64,000 nt of DNA from Zetaproteobacteria bacterium CG_4_9_14_3_um_filter_49_83 (lineage in GTDB: Bacteria > Pseudomonadota > Zetaproteobacteria > Mariprofundales > Mariprofundaceae). The translations under genes were made by a program, and so were the position numbers. The DNA is taken from the NCBI GenBank assembly GCA_002791545.1, contig PFXG01000008.1, positions 89,522 to 153,521 on the forward strand. Direction: 5' to 3'. A model generated the notes under the pieces. The model ran no database searches. It was not told where the DNA came from and saw only the letters and a list, made by a program, of their open reading frames with translations. Each line of letters starts with the position of its first letter. Positions within the stretch are counted from its first letter, which is position 1. Below, piece by piece: positions 60,714 through 64,000 of the stretch.

Positions 60714-62750
60714 ATGAGTCGATTGAATCAATGCTTTGATCTGCTCTATGCTGCTGGCCGTAAACGACGCGATGGTCAGGTGGCCATGGCCGAAACCATT
60801 CAGAGCTCGATCATGGCGGACTCAGTTTGTGTCTGCGAAGCAGGCACGGGCATCGGAAAATCGTTTGCCGTATTGCTTGCCGCCATTACAGCCCGCGAGC
60901 ATGCAATAGCACAAGCCGATGAGGATGATTCCATTGCGCCGATCATCTATTCGACCGGTACTGTGGCCCTGCAATCACAAATTATTGAAAATGATCTACC
61001 CACCCTGCTCGCCCTGATTCAATCCGATTTCACCTTTGTGCTGGCTAAAGGGCGCGGGCGATACGCATGCACCAAAAAAATCCACGAACTGCTGGAAAAC
61101 AGGCATCAGGGCGTGCTGCTCGATGGTGACAAACTACAGGAGGATATCGATCTCTATGGCACGATGGCTGATCTGCTGAAGGCAGGTGAGTGGGATGGCG
61201 ATCTTGATAACTATGCCGGTGCGACCCTGCACCCTGAACATATCAGCGAGGTCACCATTGAGGGGGCATCCTGCAGCAAACGGCGCTGTCCGGACTTCAA
61301 TCAATGCCCCTTTTTTCGTGCCCGAAATGAAATGCGCAGCAAGGATATTGTGGTGGTCAATCACGCTCTGTTATTAAGCGATCTGGCACTGGGCGGAGGT
61401 GTGATCCTGCCAGGCAAAGCCAGTGAAACGACCTACCTGATTGATGAGGCACACCGCCTTCCTGAAACAGCGGTGAATCACTTTGGTTCGATGTTTTCTG
61501 TTAGCGGCAGCGGCGATATTTTTACCGGTTTTAGTTCGGCATTTAAGCGCCTTATGAGCTTTGCCCAGGCCCACAGTGATATTCAGGAGCTGCTTAGCGA
61601 GGCCTCAAAAGAGTCGATTGCCATGGTCGAATCGCTGCGTGATATTGGCCAGTCCCTGTCGGATAACGAGGCGTTATTTGACGATGGTGAATACCTGTTC
61701 AAATCTGTGCCGGACTTTATCTATGAGCCGCTAAAGCGACTCAAACACAATGCCACCGCCATGGGGAAATCCTTGTACAGGATTATTGAGCTCGCCAATA
61801 AAGATAAAGATCTGGATCCGCGCCTCATCTCTGATACAGGCTTTTATATGAGCAAGGTGCAGAACATTATTGAGACCATCATGCGCCTGTTTGATGATGA
61901 TTCAAAACCACCCATTGCCAAATGGATCGACAATAAAGGGCTGGTGCACGCTTACCCGGTATCGGCCTCGCAGTTGCTCTTTGATGGTTTCTGGAAAGAG
62001 GTGAAATCAGCAGCGCTCTTCTCTGCAACGATCCGCGCTGTGGGCCGCTTCGATAAATTCCTTGCAGCCACCGGTCTCGCCCTGATGCAGCCTGCACCTG
62101 CTGCGCAGCAGTTCACTTCCTCCTTTGATTATTCCAGGTCCCGGCTACTGATGATCAACGATGGTCCCGAACCCAATGCGCAAGAGCATTTGGCCATGGT
62201 CACCACCGTTATCCATGGCACCATCAAAAAAGCATCTGCCGGTATTCTGGTGATCTTCACCTCGCGTAAAATGATGCACGGCGTTCGAGATAATCTGATC
62301 CGGATCTCCAGACCATTAAAAAACGTCATTCTTTCTCAGGGCGATTGCGCCAATAAGCAGCTACTTCGAAGGCACCGCACAGCCATCAACAAGGGCAAAG
62401 TCAGTGTACTGTTTGGGTTGGCATCTTTTGGCGAAGGCCTTGATCTACCCGGCAGGCTCTGCGAAACCGTGATCATCCCCCGCATCCCCTTTGCGGTGCC
62501 CACCACCCCACTGGAACGTGCGCGGGTAGACTGGGTCAACGCCACCGGCGGCAACCCCTTCTTCGATCTCGCGCTACCGGATGCATCTATCAAGCTCACA
62601 CAAATGGTCGGCAGGCTTATCCGCAGTGAAGAGGATCAAGGCCATGTGATCATACTGGATAACCGCATCATACAAAAACGTTACGGCTCTGAACTGGTGC
62701 GCAATCTTCCTGCATTTCGGGTTCATCAGTTTTCAATTGCTCTGACATAG
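60714..62750 (+). CDS. dinG: DinG-type Fe-S DNA helicase
   Basis: 678 residues. Walker A CEAGTGIGKSF (41-51); iron-sulphur Cys at C119, C187, C192 and C198 (RYACTKK; ASCSKRRCPDFNQCPF); DEAH box LIDEAHRLPE (244-247); motif VI QMVGRLIRSEEDQG. A 5'-3' superfamily 2 helicase that resolves R-loops and G-quadruplexes. It lies between repeat copies 1 and 2, so it may be acquired cargo. A second dinG elsewhere in the genome would support that. Confidence 0.92.
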   Translation: MSRLNQCFDLLYAAGRKRRDGQVAMAETIQSSIMADSVCVCEAGTGIGKSFAVLLAAITAREHAIAQADEDDSIAPIIYSTGTVALQSQIIENDLPTLLALIQSDFTFVLAKGRGRYACTKKIHELLENRHQGVLLDGDKLQEDIDLYGTMADLLKAGEWDGDLDNYAGATLHPEHISEVTIEGASCSKRRCPDFNQCPFFRARNEMRSKDIVVVNHALLLSDLALGGGVILPGKASETTYLIDEAHRLPETAVNHFGSMFSVSGSGDIFTGFSSAFKRLMSFAQAHSDIQELLSEASKESIAMVESLRDIGQSLSDNEALFDDGEYLFKSVPDFIYEPLKRLKHNATAMGKSLYRIIELANKDKDLDPRLISDTGFYMSKVQNIIETIMRLFDDDSKPPIAKWIDNKGLVHAYPVSASQLLFDGFWKEVKSAALFSATIRAVGRFDKFLAATGLALMQPAPAAQQFTSSFDYSRSRLLMINDGPEPNAQEHLAMVTTVIHGTIKKASAGILVIFTSRKMMHGVRDNLIRISRPLKNVILSQGDCANKQLLRRHRTAINKGKVSVLFGLASFGEGLDLPGRLCETVIIPRIPFAVPTTPLERARVDWVNATGGNPFFDLALPDASIKLTQMVGRLIRSEEDQGHVIILDNRIIQKRYGSELVRNLPAFRVHQFSIALT

Positions 62751-62752
62751 AG

Positions 62753-62817
62753 AGAATTGACCGGCCGCCGGTATAGCCACCGTCATCAATCCATTCAATA
62801 AGTCCTAACTTGACGAC
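62753..62817 (-). pseudogene. Possible serine-recombinase peptide remnant at the repeat junction
   Basis: On the minus strand this junction reads VVKLGLIEWIDDGGYTGGRS. The DDGGYTGG pattern resembles the conserved segment after the catalytic domain of large serine recombinases (YDDGGFSGG-type). Only about 20 residues, with no intact gene, so weak evidence. It abuts the start of repeat copy 2. A short palindrome ACCGGC-C-GCCGGT lies within it. Confidence 0.25.
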
Positions 62818-63127
62818 ATGGACAAGGCTTTCGAGGAGATTCTGCTCCACAACGAAGAGCAGGTCCGCTGTGCCGCCTTCGAAACCACGGAGCGCCATCG
62901 ATTCAGGCCTGTTTACCCTGGCCAGCCAAACCTTCTTCAACGCACTGATGCGCTTCGCCGACTTCAGCGAACTCGAAAACAAAATCCTCACGGCCACCCA
63001 CACCGACCACAGCCTTTCCCCGAAAAGGCTACGAAGCCGTCAAAGGCAAATTCGAAACCCGCATAACGCCCGATGGTGCCAACTTCCTGATGCCGATTCG
63101 GGTTGATCTCTTGCAGATCGCAATGTA
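62818..63127 (+). pseudogene. Repeat copy 2: decayed methyltransferase 3' end
   Basis: First 25 bp identical to 60191-60215. Then a net 78-bp deletion relative to copy 1, a 2-nt deletion and a 1-nt insertion break the frame. The final ~60 bp are nearly identical again, ending near the stop. No translation as a methyltransferase is possible. Confidence 0.85.
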
Positions 63128-63139
63128 ACACTTTAGTGT
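63128..63139. promoter_or_regulatory. Small inverted repeat before the toxin-antitoxin genes
   Basis: ACACT-TT-AGTGT, 7 bp upstream of the antitoxin ATG. Candidate autoregulatory operator for the antitoxin. Confidence 0.35.
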
Positions 63140-63145
63140 CACTTT

Positions 63146-63403
63146 ATGCGCACCGAACTCGTCACTACTCTCAAAAGAAAGGCCACCGAGCTTCTCTCCG
63201 AGCTTGAGCGAGACAAGGAACCCATTTTGATCACCCAGCACGGTGTGCCAAGCGCATATTTGGTGGATGTCAAAACTTACGATCTGCTTCAGCGCCGCAT
63301 GGATATCCTCGAAGGCATCGCCAGGGGTGAAACGGCAGTTGCAGATGGACGTACCTTAAGCCAGGACGATGCCAAGGCCCGTATGGCCCGATGGCTGAAA
63401 TAG
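63146..63403 (+). CDS. Phd/YefM-family antitoxin
   Basis: 85 residues. DNA-binding N-terminus ELVTTLKRKATELLSELERD and KEPILITQHGVPSAYLVDV, then helices that bind the toxin. It overlaps the toxin gene by 13 bp. Different subtype from the dead antitoxin at 35723. Confidence 0.88.
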   Translation: MRTELVTTLKRKATELLSELERDKEPILITQHGVPSAYLVDVKTYDLLQRRMDILEGIARGETAVADGRTLSQDDAKARMARWLK

Positions 63404-63693
63404 TCTGGTCCGAACCGGCGCTTCTCGATCTGGATGCTCTCGCTGATTACATCGCTCTGGAAAACCGATCTACCGCAACAATCCTGGTTGCTCGCGTCTT
63501 CAAACACATCGATCAACTTGCCGATTTCCCGGAGAGCGGTGGACTTATTCCGGAACTTAATAACCCTCGCTACCGGCAAATTGTCGAACCTCCGTGCCGC
63601 ATCTTTTACCGTTTCGATGGCAAAAATATTTTCATTCTGCACGTTATGCTCACCGAGCGTCTGTTTCGACAAAGCAGCTTAAAGAGATCATGA
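63391..63693 (+). CDS. RelE/ParE-family toxin
   Basis: 100 residues. IVWSEPALLDLDALADYIAL at the start, and RYRQIVEPPCRIFYRFDGKN with ILHVMLTERLF at the end, are the ParE/RelE fold pattern. Family members block gyrase or cut mRNA; which one cannot be told here. Located between repeat copies 2 and 3. Confidence 0.88.
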   Translation: MAEIVWSEPALLDLDALADYIALENRSTATILVARVFKHIDQLADFPESGGLIPELNNPRYRQIVEPPCRIFYRFDGKNIFILHVMLTERLFRQSSLKRS

Positions 63694-63733
63694 AGCCACG
63701 TTTTATTTCAAGTGCTGGCGAAACAAAATCATC

Positions 63734-63863
63734 GGCGCCAACTTCCTGATGCCGATTCGGGCTGATCTCTTGCAAAACGCAAAGTGACACTCAGGAGACT
63801 ATCCATGCTTGAGCGCGACAAAGAGTACAATTAGTGCATTTAGTAAACCGTCACCGTAGTTTC
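63734..63863 (+). repeat. Repeat copy 3: end of methyltransferase gene plus downstream DNA
   Basis: About 130 bp matching 60527-60656, including the sequence after the stop codon. The first ~50 bp is the 3' coding end; the remainder overlaps the tail of the minus-strand gene at 63840. Confidence 0.85.
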
Positions 63864-64000
63864 CACATACATTTTCAGGTTCGGCGGCCGCAATTGGGAG
63901 GGTCCACCCGCAACCGCATCAACATCAATATCAATGCCGTCTGCTCCCGGTTTGGCTTGAATGACTCGCATTGACAGATAACCGGTCGCCCGGTTGAGCA
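63840..64000 (-). CDS. C-terminal fragment of an unidentified protein, start beyond window
   Basis: 53 codons visible on the minus strand, with the stop at 63840. Includes LNRATGYLSMRVIQAKPGAD and PNLKMYVETTVTVY. No family recognised. Convergent with the methyltransferase/toxin side. The last codons have a diverged twin at the end of repeat copy 1. Confidence 0.55.
   Translation of the reverse strand, partial: LNRATGYLSMRVIQAKPGADGIDIDVDAVAGGPSQLRPPNLKMYVETTVTVY

Noticed and set aside
1..64000. CRISPR arrays, rRNA and tRNA genes
   Set aside because: No regularly spaced repeats with unique spacers and no recognisable rRNA or tRNA cores were seen by eye; a tRNA scan was not possible.

Overview
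The window looks like chromosomal DNA of a Gram-negative proteobacterium. It has outer-membrane proteins, a TonB-dependent receptor, lipoproteins with lipoboxes, tatABC, rpoH, a Cpx-like envelope-stress system, an ~1525-residue NAD-glutamate dehydrogenase and MEP-pathway isoprenoid genes. Base composition is moderate and genes are dense with many 4-nt ATGA overlaps. Some content (a complex-I/hydrogenase-4-like complex, a P2C-type ATPase, a bacterial phosphagen kinase) would suit an autotrophic or marine lineage such as Zetaproteobacteria, but that placement is a guess from the sequence alone.

Layout. 1-7.7 kb: M23 endopeptidase (cut by the window edge), DUF3187 protein, cNMP-binding protein, ampD, a membrane methyltransferase-like protein, a patatin-like hydrolase, a CDF metal exporter, an EF-hand protein, thyA and a small degenerate receiver-like protein. 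7.7-15.9 kb: tatABC, then the xseB-ispA-dxs-tlyA operon, lipB, a second cNMP-binding protein, pirin and a truncated globin. 16-20.3 kb: a P2C (Na+/K+-ATPase-like) P-type ATPase whose last 216 bp recur after a two-gene insert (cytochrome c'-like plus a Crp/Fnr regulator, with an FNR-like palindrome between them). 20.3-25.5 kb: operon of TonB receptor, periplasmic binding protein and hybrid histidine kinase. 25.8-29.9 kb: DOPA-dioxygenase-like protein, rpoH, and a Spy/CpxP-like gene divergent from a CpxRA-like pair. 30-35.5 kb: adenylate cyclase, TPR lipoprotein, ispG, two short lipoproteins, hisS. 35.7-40.7 kb: a frameshifted antitoxin remnant and NAD-GDH. 41-43.2 kb: five very small stress-type genes (DUF3309, lmo0937-like, BON, CsbD, entericidin). 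43.5-51.9 kb: Na+/H+ antiporter with cNMP domain, HerA-like ATPase, HPP protein, ferredoxin/double-CDGSH protein, DUF2461, phosphagen kinase, argB. 52-59.8 kb: a six-subunit hydrogenase-4/complex-I-like membrane complex lacking [NiFe] ligands, led by an XRE-cupin regulator. 59.8-64 kb: a methyltransferase whose 3' end occurs three times, with dinG between copies 1 and 2 and a toxin-antitoxin pair between copies 2 and 3.

Two patterns stand out. First, at two separate loci the 3' end of a gene is repeated around foreign-looking cargo, as if cargo is gained behind genes together with a spare copy of their 3' end; a short serine-recombinase-like peptide remnant lies at one junction. Second, cyclic-nucleotide signalling is over-represented: one class III cyclase plus three proteins with a plausible cNMP pocket. 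The most unusual single genes are the bacterial arginine-kinase-like phosphagen kinase beside argB and the Ehr-like complex.
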